Assembly (NCBI GenBank): GCA_016758965.1
Contig: JAEPRB010000229.1
Coordinates: forward strand, 1-63,736
DNA from: Circinella minor
Taxonomy: Eukaryota > Mucoromycota > Mucoromycetes > Mucorales > Lichtheimiaceae
DNA length: 63,736 nucleotides
Direction: 5' to 3'
Part shown: in pieces, positions 22,521 to 37,200 of the stretch
Layout: each line of letters begins with the position of its first letter
How positions within the stretch are numbered: position 1 is the first letter of the stretch
Position numbers and translations under genes: made by a program
The notes under the pieces: generated by a model
Database searches by the model: none
The model's input: the letters and a program-made list of their open reading frames with translations, nothing else
Told to the model about the DNA's origin: nothing

Positions 22521-24546
22521 TTATTTTTGATTAACATCTGGTTGATATCGTTTTGATTCAGGAACAGGGTAGCGCAAAGTCGAACTAATTAGTTCTGGTG
22601 ATTCAGCTAGAATAGCCCATTTACTATAATAAAGCATGTAAAGCCTTAGTTGATTTTTATTTCTTCTCTCGCTCTGTTGGTAAAATTGTGATAGTAATAC
22701 ATACCCCATGTTAACATGTGGAACTATATGACAATGCATAAGCCAGTACCCTGGATTATCCTTTATAAATTGTCAGCATTTATGGGAATGTATTTTTCTT
22801 TATCTTTTTTATGATATAATACAATACCGTATATATTCGGACTTTGGTCCAACCGCAGCCATGTTCCAATTCGTAATCTGAGTCCTTTGCTTTTTCAATA
22901 ATAGCAGTTCCATACACGGCTGTCACATCCTTCAAAATCGGATTTGGATATGTACGCAACTCTTTATGTTTCTCATGGTCGTATAAGCCTTCACCATGGG
23001 CAATCAATAAATGGGAATGGCCATGAATATGCCACGCATGTGTCATGCACGGAAAAAGACCAATACTATTATCTTGGAAAACAATATCAACTACTTGATT
23101 TAATTTGACTTCAAAAGTTCGGTTTCTGGGAAAGTATCCATTATCAGCTATGATAGACATGGATTCAATATCCATATTAGGTATAAACTCATCCAAAAGA
23201 TGAAACAAAAGTGGAGTCACCGGGTCACCTGTAGGCGGAAGCGAGTCATTGATACTAAATCGAGCACGACCATCTTTCAATTTGTTTAGAAGCGATTTAA
23301 CGATAATAGTACGGTCTGGTTCTTTTCGATTGAATATTTCACGTTCTCGGTTAGGTACGTCTATGGATGCCATTTTTGGCCATGGCCATGGGAGCGGTAG
23401 GGATGACAATGGTAAAAGGGGTATATTTAATGGATCAGTGATGTCATGAAATGTATCCTTGACGAGCTCGACACCTCCGAGAAGACCACTCGATGCTATT
23501 TCGGCTTTTTTTTCTTTATCAATGTAATCAATGAATGCAAAACCGTTGTTGGAATATTGTGGCATGCGTAAATGCCATCGATAATTGGTAGCAATAGTGT
23601 ATCGTTTATGTTCACCTGGGTCTTCATGAGCTTTGAAGAGTAATGAAATCCGTTGCCCTGCGGGCATTTCAATATAATCCGCATTGAACAATTCGGTGAG
23701 CTGACCATCGACTTCCATCACCGTCATATCGTGTCCAGCAATTGCTAACCCCAGTATCTGATATGTGTGAGCACCAATGATTCGTAATCGATAAGTTTTT
23801 CCGGGCTCAACATTAAGTATTGTTAGGCCTGGACATTCCTGCGGGTCGAGCAATCCAAGCGTTGGAAAGTGTACACTTCTACCATTCATGAGAATACTTC
23901 CAGAACCCAAATCAGTTGTATAACTTGGTCCATAGTAGTAATTATCGCGTTCATAAAAAGGTTGATGCCACCATTCGTTCAAATACAACATGATTTCTTC
24001 ATCGTATTCGTACGGACCGTCTCGTAACTTTTTAGTCTTGTTGTTTTCGTTCGGTTGGGCATCTTCATTTGGATAGATAATAAATGCGCCATTCACTGTA
24101 TCAGATTGTAGTCCGGTATGTGCATGATAAAAGTAAGAGCCTGTTTGGTGGACAATTTTAAATTTGTACAAGAAGCATTCGCCTGGTCCGATCGGCTGCT
24201 GAGTTAGGAAAGGTACACCGTCGCTATGGCTTGTTCCATATTGTTTAATGCCGTGGAAATGCATTGATGTCGTAGTGGTATTGTCATCCATCTTGTTACA
24301 TACATTTGCTTCAACCTCGTCACCATCAAATGCATATAACGTAGGTGCTGGAAATTGGCCATTTACCAATATAGCTGGCAGATCCATCATATAGCAATCT
24401 GGATTAATTTTTCCCCATGTAATATCAAGGTTGAACCTACGCAAACCAGCTTCCGCCTGACTGATGGTAAAAATAATGAAAAGAGTAGTAGCAAGTATCG
24501 TCTTGTTGATTATTTCTAAGCCGATATTCGAGCGCATAGTAAACAA
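22521..24546 (-). CDS. Secreted multicopper oxidase (ascorbate-oxidase/laccase type)
   Basis: Two exons, 22828-24546 and 22521-22760, 652 residues. A second in-frame ATG (MRSNIG) lies three codons in. A signal peptide is clear (hydrophobic run ending near SQAEAG). The four copper-binding segments are present: HFHGIKQYGTSHSDG, YFYHAHTG, HAWHIHGHSH and HCHIVPHVNMG, the last rebuilt in the second exon. These enzymes oxidise phenols, ascorbate or metals and reduce O2 to water, here outside the cell or in the wall. The insert around residues 345-410 is longer than in plant laccases. At the position usually held by Leu, Met or Phe near the type-1 copper (after HVNMG) there is Tyr. Several N-x-T/S sites suggest glycosylation. 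Confidence 0.93.
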
Positions 24547-26395
24547 AAGAATTGTTCATAAACGAAAAATGTGTAAATTGAAGTAAAGTAAGTTTTTTGA
24601 CTAATTAATCTTATATGCATAGTATTTGTATATTCTAAATCTCCTGAAAGTAATAGTAATATCTTCTCCTGTATACACTTCACTCCTTTCGCTATTATTA
24701 TGTCCCCCCTTACAACAAAAAAGCGCAAGACGCTTACTACATATACTATTACGAATACATCTTTTATACACATAACGTTGCTTCAACGTCAGTCTCCGTA
24801 TAAAGATTATTCATAGAGCGTGCCTCCAAGGAGCATGTGTTAAGGAGTGACCGAGAAACAACATTCAATGGTGGTTTTTTTTTGGTAAGGAACGACTTGT
24901 AATCAATAATAGCAGTAACAACCACAAACGCCCTTGTAAATTATATAATATTAATTTTTTGATACGTACGTACGTAGGAGTTATCACAGTATACATAGTT
25001 TATATCATAACATACATAATTATTAAGACAGTATCATACATTTCATTTCAAGACTGTCGTATTATTAAAAGCATAACAATAAATGCTGGATTCTACACAT
25101 AAAAGTATAGTAAAGACAATATAAACCAGCATAAAAAAAGTATCATATACAATTGATACGTAAAAATAAAATCTAATCTAGAAAATGAAGACCGTTACAG
25201 TTTTGCTCTCCATTCACGCAAGAATATGATGTATGGAAGTTATAAATAATTGATCACCAAATCTCCAGAATATCGTATAAATTGATATAACTCACCTCTC
25301 TATTTATGGTATGACTGATTTTCTCTTGATCAATAAGTAGTATATACAGATAGATTATTTTTTTATGTAGGTGCAACTAAATAGGTATACTCCTTTATTA
25401 GTAATTAATGATAATACCATGGGACTACAATATTTTTGCTCGAAACTAAAAATGGCTGTCAAAAAGATGTCGAAATATAAATAAAGAGACTCATGGCGTA
25501 AAAATAAATAACGTGCTACTGATTGGATAATTAAAGCTGTGGAATTACGAGGAGCATAAGGCCTTTGGCTAGAAAGAAAAATATACTTTTATCTCATTTT
25601 TAACATAAAGGTACAACGACCGAACATAACAAATGTTGAGATATGCTAGTTATTAATGTTTTTCAGGCTATCAATAACTTTCAGGCAGAGACTAATATTG
25701 GTGTGTCTGTAGTAAAATACCCATTTATTATTTTCTTGATAAATTCATGCATAAAAATAATGTATTGCTTGATCTTCTACAACTTTAAACAAAATAAGGT
25801 AAAACTATATTTTACTTATTCTTGACAGTATTAGTTTACAAAAGACTGTCCAACAAAGATACTATTATTGGATAAATCATAATATATTGGCCTGTTACGT
25901 ACGTATATTTTTATTAAGTAATTCACAATTTGTTAGACCACTCTCACTTTCACGACACTAGGACCTTTAACATTTTTCACTTAGTATAATAGTTTCCAAT
26001 AGCAATAGCATTTATAATGTGTAAACGAGGTCAGTTAATTACTATAGACCTAGTCACTTAATACATAATAGAGAAGTATATAGCTAAATGCTCCCACTAT
26101 TTAAATTTATTGAGTACACTTTAAGTGAGATATATGTCGAATACATACACCATAAAAATGGTGTATATAATCGTTACAAGATATATAAACAGGATGTTAC
26201 CTGTAAGCAAATTCGTGTTATTTATTTTTATATTACAGGTTTCTAAGACGATGTATCATGGTTCTCAGATTTGTAGGTGTGGTCGAGCATGAATGAATTA
26301 AAAGAAGGCCACTGACTTTTAAAAAAAAGTTTTTTTTTCTTGTTCTTATCATCACCTCATATACAACAACTATAGACACATAACATATAAACAGA
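24547..26395. other. Intergenic, 1.8 kb, no gene seen
   Basis: AT-rich divergent spacer between the oxidase and FUN30. There is a TACG tandem repeat at 24963-24977 and a second TACGTACG at about 25897. No coding region is supported. Confidence 0.5.
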
Positions 26396-29300
26396 ATGTC
26401 ACGTCCTAGTTGGTTACCACCATCACAATCCACAACTGCATCAAATGGTTCTAGTAGACCAGTACCTATTACAACTAAAATAACAGTTAAAGATAGATTA
26501 AAAAGCACGAATACCCCATATACACCATTTCCCCCAACTTCACGTTTTGCAAACCAACGATCACAACAACTTCCATTTAGCTTGACACGTAACTCATCGA
26601 AATCGCCACCGATCAGAAGTGCAAAATCATTGATGGATCGTTTTGGTTATACAGAAAATGACGATCCACAGGTAATGGAACAAGATAACGATTTCGAATC
26701 AATACCTACGCGAAATTTACGTGAACGAAAACCTCACCAACAAAAACAACTATTATTTTACGCCGACGACGACGACGAAGATGAAAATATGGAAGAGACC
26801 AAAGAACAAGAGGATAGCTTAGAAGAAAGCCCCATTAATACGAGAAGGTTTTCGAAAAAGCGAAAACGCGGAAATGCATTTCTTGACAGTGGGGACGAGG
26901 ATGAGGGTATAGATGATATGGACGAGGACGATGATAGATCGTATGTCGATCAAGAGGAATTAAACAACAAATTTAAAAGATCAGCAATTACTTTAGCATC
27001 GATCGTCAAATTGAAAAGAACCTATTCAGCGGCTTCCGTCGAACACATTGAAAAGGTGTTAAAAGAGTCTGGATCTTTAGTAAAAGCTATTCAAATACTC
27101 AGTGACTCCTCCTATTCTCCAGAACAGCCACAACCCAGAACTTTTCGACGCATACAACGTGGGCGTTCAAACATAACTGACACTGACGATGATGATGATG
27201 ATGATGATGAAATTGACGATGTCGATAACAGAAAGAAGAAAAAGAGCAAAAAAGATGATAATAGAGAAGACGAAGAGGAATCAGACGAAGAGGAAATACG
27301 TAAAAATTTCCAAACGCTTCGATTTTTCAACACTGGCAAATCACAAGAAATTCAGGATGTGACAGGATGCACACCTGACCAAGCGGAAAGATTGATTCAG
27401 TTGCGAGAGGAACAAATTCAAGGATTTCTTACCATTAAAGAGCTTCGCGAAACACTGCGACACGAACGTGGGTTAAGTGTTAAATACATTGATAGTTATG
27501 TGGATATGATGGATGGCTACTCTTTGGTGGATCAGATTATTGAACAGATTGAAGAACTTGGAACCGAACTCAAGGATATCATTAATGTGTGGGAAGGGGC
27601 GAATCAAGGTACTATGGACGAGGACGAGGATGAGGAAGATACAGGAATGCATTTATCAGGCTTACCAATAGCGAATGGCAGTAATAAGAGAAATGATATC
27701 GACAAGAACAGTTATTTATATCGCGACGCAATGGATGGGTTCCTGATAGAACAACCCAAGATCGTGAACGATGAATTTACATTAAAAGATTACCAGATTC
27801 TTGGTGTTAATTGGATGCTATTGCTCTACCGTAAAGGCATATCTGGTATTTTAGCAGACGAAATGGGTCTTGGAAAAACCGCTCAAGTAATTAGTTTCTT
27901 GGGAAGATTATATGAACTTGGTAACAAAGGACCACATTTGATTATAGTACCAACCTCGACCATTAGTAATTGGCTTCGCGAATTTGAACGGTTCTGTCCT
28001 GAGATGAACGTGTACAGCTACTATGGATCTCAACAAGAACGCTTGGAGATGCGTGAAGAATTGTTGGATCCAGAAATCCGTGCGGATTATCAAGTTATCG
28101 TAACAACCTATACAGTGGCTACTGGTGCTAGAGACGATCGAGTCTTTTTGAAAAAGCTGAAATGCAAGTCCATGATTTTGGACGAAGGTCATATGGTTCG
28201 CAACTGTACAAGTGCTCGTTACAAACATCTTATAGCTCTTAAAACCCCCTTTCGACTGTTATTAACGGGTACACCTCTTCAAAACAATCTTCAAGAATTG
28301 GTATCTCTTCTCATGTTCATCATGCCGGATATGCTGCTTGATTATGAGGAAGAAATTCGCAAGATCTTTAAAATCAAGTCTATTACAACTAAAGACAGTC
28401 GTGAAGGACGCTCCTCTGCTCAGATCTTATCGCAAGAACGGATTGCACGAGCCAAGAAAATGATGATTCCTTTTGTACTACGACGCCGAAAAGCAGATGT
28501 ACTCAAGGATTTACCTGAAAAAACACAAGTGATTGAACGGTGTAAAATGACTGAAAATCAGCGGAATCTATACACTACAATTCTCAGCGAATCTAAACAG
28601 TCTTACAAAGAGGCACTTGACAGCAAACCAGGGAGCAAAAAGAAGAAAGATAATAATCGATTCAAGAATATTATTATGGAATTACGCAAAGCTGCTGATC
28701 ATCCACTTCTTTTTCGACATATTTATGATGATGCAAAGCTGAGAAAGATGTCCAAGGCGATCATGAAGGTAATAGCGTTATGCAAAACAACTGATATATA
28801 TAATATTAGGAAGAGGATCGGATATATTGACTTTTGCATTATAATGTACACATATATAACTAGGAAGAAAAATACTGGGATGCCAACGAAGAATACATTT
28901 ACGAAGATATGACAGTCATGTCTGATTTCGAATTAAATAGATTATGTACGACTCATAAGGTATGTTATCAATTTATGAAATACAAAATCAGTAAAAAAAA
29001 ATGTTTTACTGCTAGACATGAAATATTCACTCTATGATAATAGTCAATCAGACATTATGCGCTACAAAATCAAGAATGGATGGATTCTGGGAAAGTAGAC
29101 CTGCTCAATAGGCTTTTGCCTGCAATCAAGGAAAAGGTAATTTACTTTATATATAGAAAAGCGAAAATCTTAGTATTTGTTCTCTTTATTCTGATTATAC
29201 TTTCTTTATTGTTGCATAATATATATAGGGTCAAAAGGTTCTTCTTTTCAGCCAGTTTACTCGATTACTTGATATCTTAGAAATGGTAATGGATACTCTC

Positions 29301-29824
29301 AAGTTAAAATATTTACGGTTGGATGGTGAAACTAAACCAGACGAACGCCAAGAGCTGATTGATCAATTTAACGAGGATAAGGATATCCCCGTCTTCCTTT
29401 TAAGTACTAAGGCGGGTGGATTTGGTATTAACTTGACATCAGCAAAGTAAGTTTTTATTTAACCTCAGATTTTAGGAACCTCTCCCTTTCTTCCCCGACA
29501 AATCGTTGATTCAATATGTATAAAATTACTAACATCAAACTTTTTTTTGAAAGTAATGTTATCTTGTATGACACGGATTTCAATCCCCAAAACGATCGTC
29601 AAGCAGAAGATCGTGCTCATCGTGTTGGTCAAACACAAGATGTTACTGTATACAAGCTAGTGGCCGATAATTCAGTAGAAGAACATATTTTGAGTATGGC
29701 CAACATCAAGTTACGTTTAGACCGAAGCGTATCTGGATTAAGTGAAGAAAATCAACAAAGTGAAGATCAAGAAGTAGATGAAGAAAATGCTAAGAGTCTG
29801 CTAAGAACTGTGCTTCTCGAATAA
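26396..29824 (+). CDS. FUN30: SNF2-family chromatin remodeller Fun30/SMARCAD1
   Basis: Five exons: 26396-28768, 28864-28959, 29044-29136, 29229-29446, 29554-29824; 1016 residues. A disordered acidic N-terminus with Asp/Glu runs (a GAT-repeat-encoded Asp tract at 27184-27210) is followed by a CUE-like helix set (about residues 195-235) and a helical segment with [15 protein letters not shown]. The ATPase has motif [11 protein letters not shown] (about 487), motif II DEGH (about 594; DEGH is typical of this subfamily), [10 protein letters not shown], then [18 protein letters not shown] and the motif VI region RAHRVGQT, the last two only after splicing. Fun30/SMARCAD1 slides nucleosomes in heterochromatin and in DNA-end resection. 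The gene converges on VPS13 with 178 bp between stops. Confidence 0.95.
27184..27212 (+). repeat. GAT trinucleotide run encoding poly-Asp
   Basis: An in-frame GAT/GAC run inside FUN30 exon 1 encodes an acidic tract, a likely length-variable microsatellite. Confidence 0.8.
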
Positions 29825-30002
29825 AATAGAATATATTATATTACTCCATTCTTACTTTCTATTTCGCATCTCTCACATTATAGCCATTTGCAGCAAAATG
29901 TAAACCTTTAAATTTTCTGTTAACTTAATAATAATAATGATAATAATTTTTCTTCATTGATTTTATTTATGATATAAACATGTGTTAATAATAGGAACAA
30001 TA

Positions 30003-33000
30003 TTACTGTCGCTCTTTATCTTCTTTTCTTTGGTCCAAAATTATTTGAACTTGTGTTGTAAACCACTCTCTACTTGTTTCTTCCTCGACTGGTAACGTTA
30101 TTGTATGAATTGTAGGTTGTTTGATATTTAGATGAATGCCATCACTGGAAGGTATACATGCTTCAATTTGATCAAGTGGAATATCATTTTCAATATCACC
30201 CTTTCTGATACCAACATAAATGATTCGTTGATAGGTTAATATAGCAACCATTTCATCCGATTGTGCTGTGGTATGAGCAACATATTTATCACTAAAGTAA
30301 CGTGCTCCTTTAAGCTCCTTCAACCATAGTTGACCAAGTGCTTCTCTCTGAGTATATACCTGAAGAATATAAAAGAAAAAAAATCATCATAATATATATA
30401 TATATTGATATAAGTTTTATCAGATATAATTACACATTCAAAGACATATATACATACCCTGAGAATGCCATCAATACCCACATATCGTGGCAATCGCTCG
30501 CGTGTGATATCATTGGGGTCAAATATCATAGTAGTTTCTCGAACACCTGCAGTAACATTACTTGCCATATCAAAAAATCCAACCAAAGGTTTTGTCACCG
30601 CGCCTACAAGGCCTCGTCCCATGCCCTCAGCAAAGCCAAGTACACCACCACTCTCGGCACCTTCCAAGGGTCGTTTCTAAATAATAGTTTTACGCATTAT
30701 AAGCCAATAAATATTAGAGAGTTATTTCTACATATATATTATATCTATACTTACATAAAGACCGGCAACGCCACTTGCGATACTCAAACCAAAATAACCA
30801 ACTCCTTGAGAAATCCCATAAAAGGCGTGTTGAGGTTTATTACGAGTGAGATTGACTCGACGACGATCTTGAAATTTCTTATCCAATGTGGCAGCTGATA
30901 AACCTTTTCCAAAACTACCAGTAATTCGACTCATACTATCTGATATACCAAAGAGAACATTTTTTGCGAGACCTCCAACGCCCTAATAAAAATTATAATA
31001 ATATAATGCATGTGAGTGGGACGAAAAAGAGAGTATGCGATACGTTCTTGATGCTAAATATGATCACTATCGCTAATAATTTACATACCCTAGCAATACC
31101 AATGCCTAAGTCTTGCGGTCGATCACTCATAATAAAGCCTTGATAAGGTTCGTAAAAGAGCTCACCAAATCCAGAACCAATTGTTGTAAACAAACCGACA
31201 GGATTACCAATCACATCAACACTACCCAGTACTTTATGGACTTGATAAACAACTTCTCCACGATAATGTAACATGACCCGTTCAATTAAATCTTCATAAC
31301 TGACACGCAGATTTTCAACTATTAAGGCATTTAGTTTTATGGGTGCGTCCTAAAGAAATAATGCTTTGCTATCAGTATATGGACGTATTATGGTACATAT
31401 GCATATATGTACAACATATATATAAATGTTTGTAGTATAACTTACATTCACATTCCCAATAGTCATTGTAAAGACATCAAACGCATATCGCAAAGGTGAC
31501 CTTCCAATCTCCTTACTGTTGTCATAAAAACATAAGATAGATTAATAAATAAAAGGCATACTTATTTGAGAATAAATAAATAAATAAAGATTTGGCATAC
31601 TCTTCATCAACTGCATTAATTCTATCTGTCCTTGAAAAGGAAAGATTGAGACGCATAGGTTGAATGCAGAATTCTTGGAAATAATACAGCGCTGGTGTAT
31701 TTTGAACTACAGGCTCCGCAAGTTCTATACTGAAAAGAGCCCTTTCACTAAAGAGTATAAAGTTATCTTAGTTTCCATTCATGTCCCTTCCTCCTCTAGT
31801 ATAATATAATCTAAACAACTTACTCAACCTTAGTTTCTTCTTGAGCAGAAGAAAACTGAACAAATTCCATGAGACAAAATAAAAAATCTTCATCAACAGC
31901 AAAAGTCATCTCCTGTAAGAGAATTGAGAAAACCTTAAAATTATGCACACCGTGGGCTTCATCTTTAATTTTATCCAAAGCCATATGGAAAGTAGGATGA
32001 GTTTGTTGTTCTGTTATATTCTTGGGAAGTGTTGTTGGAAAACATAGAATTGGATGAGGGGAACCATGAAATTGATTATCCATCTATAAAAAAACCGAGT
32101 TAATATTCTTCAGTACCTTGTTTCTAAATCCATTATATTTATATATTTTTTTCATTTGACGCATAGACTAACCTGTAGCCACTGAATACTCGTGCGCACT
32201 GATTGATACAAATTCGAATCAGTATACTTGAAATCAAGAGCACGTATAGTAACATAAGCCATTTCCTAGAAAATTTATATCAGTATCAATGTTATACATT
32301 TTTTTTTGAAACTACGTAGTAAAAAAGATAAAAAAATGAGTTACCTGCATCCGTTTATTAACAATCGATATACCAATACCAGCCAGATTAAGATCAAATG
32401 AATAGTTAATAATATGTTCCACTTCAATTGTTTCAAATGTATCCCGTAAACTTCCTTCCCTCGAACTGGCATCACGTGAGCTAGTACTAATAGATGCACC
32501 TGAAGATTTTGGCTGGTAAAGACTGATTTCCGGATTGAAATCACTCAATATCAGTACCAAGGCAGCATCTCGAGCAACAACATCAATGGACATAATTGGA
32601 CGTGAAGTGAGTGAACTTGAACGATGTTGATGTGCTTGTCTCTATTATATATTATTCCAAATAGAAAAAAGGAACGTTTGATTACAAAAAGCTTGATTTA
32701 TACATAACCACTCTTCTTTTTTCTTTACAAATGGCAATTAGATGTTGTTACCTTATAGCGAATTGGCATTTGAGTGCCAATAGCCTGGAAATTAACATCA
32801 CGTTTTTTTCCACAAACTTCAAGTTGAATACGTTTATCATGAGCAACAGGCATACACCATGAATATTCCATACGATCGTGAGGTCCGAGCGTAAATTGCC
32901 GTGTTGGAGGTAATGCTTTTCGTTGACGATCTTTGAGTTTATATTCATCTAAATCAGTACTTGCTTGAGAAAACGTTACTGGGACGCTTGACATGTTAAT

Positions 33001-34186
33001 AATCAAGTATGGCCAGGTCTCTTCAGGTTCTAAGAAGACAAAGATAGCAGCATCTTGGAGAACAACTGATATGCGTACTAACATGGGTCTATTTTCCTCA
33101 GTAACTTCAAGTTTAATATGAGTATCGCCGATTTGTTGCATATCAAATGGAGATGACCTATAACATTTGAAATTAGACCAAGAATTGGGCAAAAAAAAAA
33201 CGAGAATAATAATGAATAATAATGCTTACCATATACCACCTTCTTCCCGGGAAAGACAAAGCCAACGTATATTTGATTTAGATAAATTATAAAGCGGTAC
33301 TCGTTGACCGGGCTCAATAATTGCCATAAAATCATCAGTTGGCATACCAAATTCACGGTATTTGACGGGGATACCTAAATTATTTTTTAGAATAAATCGT
33401 GGAGAAATGGTGACCATTCGTGTCATATGATACTAATAGAATAATAATATTAATTTCTAATCAGTAAATTAAATTTTATATGATCGCATGTTCTATTTCA
33501 GAGTGAATTTTCTATAGAGTTTATTACCATTCCGACACCTTCTTCGACATATACACCCATATGGACATGATGAATATTAGCAGGTGTAGGAAGGGAAACA
33601 TCTTGTACGCTACCAACTGCTTCAAGACTTAAAGGTTCACTCCATTTCGAATCACCAACTGCAAGCTGTACACGATTTTTGCGATCCATTTCTGCAAATG
33701 AGAATATATAAGGCTTGATCTATTATTTATAAGAAAAAAAAAGTCAAGTCATTAGTATGCAGCGCATCACAGATAGTACACTATTTAAGTATTAAGAGTT
33801 ATATATACATACTGTCTCATCATCTCTTGGGGTAGCAGGTATATCGTAAATTAAATGTTTGGATTGTCGATGACTGATCCGGGATTTTAAAGATACTGGT
33901 TGACGGGATTTGTTCAGGATCAAGTAAGGCGCAAATACATTGATGAAAAGAGCATTATTACTCTTGGATAAGCGCCTGTACATATGTATGATACAAAATT
34001 AAATCAATTGTTAGTTTCATGATAAAAGTCAAACATAAAAGACAGTAAGTTACTAACGCTATGCTAAGATGTAAGTTAATTGGGTGATGTCCGTTTTTAT
34101 CCAAAAGTGCAATAGATTGAAGATTAGTTCCTTCCTTTGAGTCTTTATCAAATACCAAATCTACCAATTCATTTGTTTCATAACCT

Positions 34187-34219
<33 letters not shown>

Positions 34220-37200
34220 TTTAATGTTAACAAATTGATATTTTTAATATTTTCGTTGTTATTTTTTTAGGCATATATACGTTTCTATTTACCTGCTTCT
34301 GATATTTCAATACTCACTGCCATATGATTATATGTGCTGATTGTATGGATGTGACATTTTTCTCCTTTTGGAACAATATTTCGGGAGGAAATGCCTCGAG
34401 TTTTATCAACCATTTCTAATGTAATTGAGAATGGTAACATATTTTCCAACTCAATGGGTGCGTCTAGTTGGATTGCCATAAATGGATACTCTCTGTATTA
34501 TAGTGTTAATGTTGAGCCTATCAACGAAGTCTGTATTATCACCGTTTGTATACTATGATAAATATAAAGTTAACTTACATTGCAACTGGATTCATTTCGT
34601 CAAATACACCATTAATTTGATATATATAGGCATCAGACTCAGAAGTAGGTGGATCACATGAAATAGATCGTGGCCCTTCAGGATGAGTAACGTCAGACCA
34701 ATGAATTGCTGGGTTGCTCCAGTGATAATTGCCTATACATATATATGACATTCATATTACACCATATGCCTAATGGAATTACTATACAATTATTATTAAA
34801 TCAGTTTATTCCTTACCAGTAGCAGGCTTGGCAACCATCCAATAATTATATACTAGTTCAATGGGTACTACACATTCTTTGCCAGCGTCTAACATACAAA
34901 GACATATTAGAATATATTACTAATTGATAATAGTTGTTTAATAAATGAAAAAAGAGCACACATACTGATAGTCCATTCAGGAGATTTTATTTTGCGTTTT
35001 GCATTCACCATGACAATTTTTATATCTTCAGCTGCGTAATTTTGAATTACAAGACCACTACGAAACGTTACTTGCTTAACATGATTCTTGAGTTGAATAT
35101 CCACAATAAGGCGGTGAGGAATACCTTTCACTTCGGGCTCCATTCTATATGAATGTTGTCCTTCTTGATCCAGTGGAATGTGGTGAAAACTTTTCCAATC
35201 ATATGCTTGCACTTGTACACCCAGTAAATTTTTACCCATGTGAGTTTGCTACAACAAATTTTAAACAAAGTATACTTAATTTTTTTTTTTTTTTTGGTAA
35301 TCCTATCCTAAAGAATTACATATAACATTTTAAAATTTATTACCTGTCTACGACTTTTCCAATCTCGGAATGTCCAGGGTTTTTCATCACCATCCTTTAG
35401 TATAATTGTTCTATTATCTATACTTCCTTCTTTTTGTGCATCATCTGACATGTTCCAGAAACACAAGTCGTGGCCGGTAAGATTACGGATTAAATAAGGT
35501 CGTACTTGCTTTTGACCACTTTCTGTCAATGGCTATTCAAAAAAGTAAGTTGAACTTATTAGTTACAAGCCAAATTAAAATTGGACACTTATTTACAAAA
35601 CATTTCCTGTCCCTGCAATATAAATACCTGATCTTCAAACATGCTTTCTGAAACTGTAAGCATAGTATCAAGAAAAGCATGAGTAACATTGATATTTAGA
35701 GATTCATTTGACTCAACTGTCAATTGCATACTCTTGGTTGCTATATCTTGGGATATTTTGATACCAAAACCCCACGGCTCAATAACAGGTTCCCAATGTG
35801 AATTTCTGAAATTAAAATTACTAGCTGAAATATTGAAGAAGAGATCAGCAGAAAGCTACATATACATTATACATATAATACAAAAAACAATAATGAGTTA
35901 TCAAAAGTATAATTTTTTTTATACAACGTATTCATAAAAAAGAAACAAGAATTAAATATGAACTCTACCGCACTAGACCAATCGGATGCATTCATAGTAA
36001 ACGGCTGTAACATGACATCAATAAAGGGAAGTTCATGTAAATCTTCAATAAGAATGAACTGAAGTCCTTGGAATTGGGCTTTTAACTATATTATATAAAT
36101 AATGTAGTAAAATTTAACAAAGCATCACTATTAAAAAATTTAAATTGCAAAAAAGAAATAAAAAATCCTTACAGACTCTTTCGTCATAACAATATAAGGT
36201 TCAATCTTTTGTTGTTGAGTCGATATCCAATTATTTCCTTCTTCGTTCGGGTCTTGTAGATTACCATTATTATCATCAGGTAATGTAAGGTGTTGATTAT
36301 TAGTACTACTGAAAGATCCATCGTCATATCCAGAAGCTCCAGGAGGTTTTTGATTTCCGGTGCCCATAAGAGAAATAACTTTGTTTATGATATCAATCAC
36401 AATCATAGCATCATTATACGATAATCTTATAATCAAGGGCTGTACATCAATAGAAATTTCAGTAATATCAAATCCAGGCATATTGGAAAATGTTTTCATT
36501 TTTAAATTGATATCAAACTCTTCAACAAATGGCAGAGCAGATACATCTTGTACGTCCATTCGACAAAGAACCATACCAATACGATCCAATTTACAAACCA
36601 ATGAATCTTTTTGAACAGCAGACAATTGTTTGAATGAGAAAATGATGGCTTCCGATGACGCTGTCTCAGGTTTGGCTAAACAAGCTACTTGAACATCCAC
36701 AATATTAACGTCAAAATGAAGCTGACTTTGCTGTTGTTGCTCTTGTTTTGGGTTTTTATTGGAAGATGCAATAGAATGTTCTGCTTTATTCTTGTAGTTT
36801 GATTCAATTGATTTTCTTCTACCGGAATTTCGTTGTTGCTGTCGGTTTCCTCCTGTCACTCTATTAAGTCTTTCACGTTGTGCATTTGCAAAAGCTTGCG
36901 CTTCAGTTGTTGGCTCAGGTGCGAATGGTTTCATGAAGAAATCAAGTAATAAAAACACATAATCAAGAGAAAGTACAATTTTAGGGGAATCCACTGTCGC
37001 ACGTACAAACATAATCTGTTTAGGCTCATCTTGGGCTGGCATACGTAAAAATACTTGTAGCTGAGGCGATCCTTCCAAATGAGATGCAGACATGACTTCC
37101 TTGAATTGTGATTTTGATTCAAATCGAGTATCTGTAAAAGTAATAGAGTTCATTTGTACTTCTAAAAGAAGAGATGCATCCGAATGAGTTTGTAACTTCA

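Noticed and set aside
9683..24546. A metabolic gene cluster linking siroheme, carrier and oxidase genes
   Set aside because: Orientations differ, large spacers intervene, and housekeeping genes (VPS11) lie between; no shared pathway.
27112..27339. Ser-rich minus-strand frame
   Set aside because: Antisense of the GAT-repeat Asp/Glu tract in FUN30.
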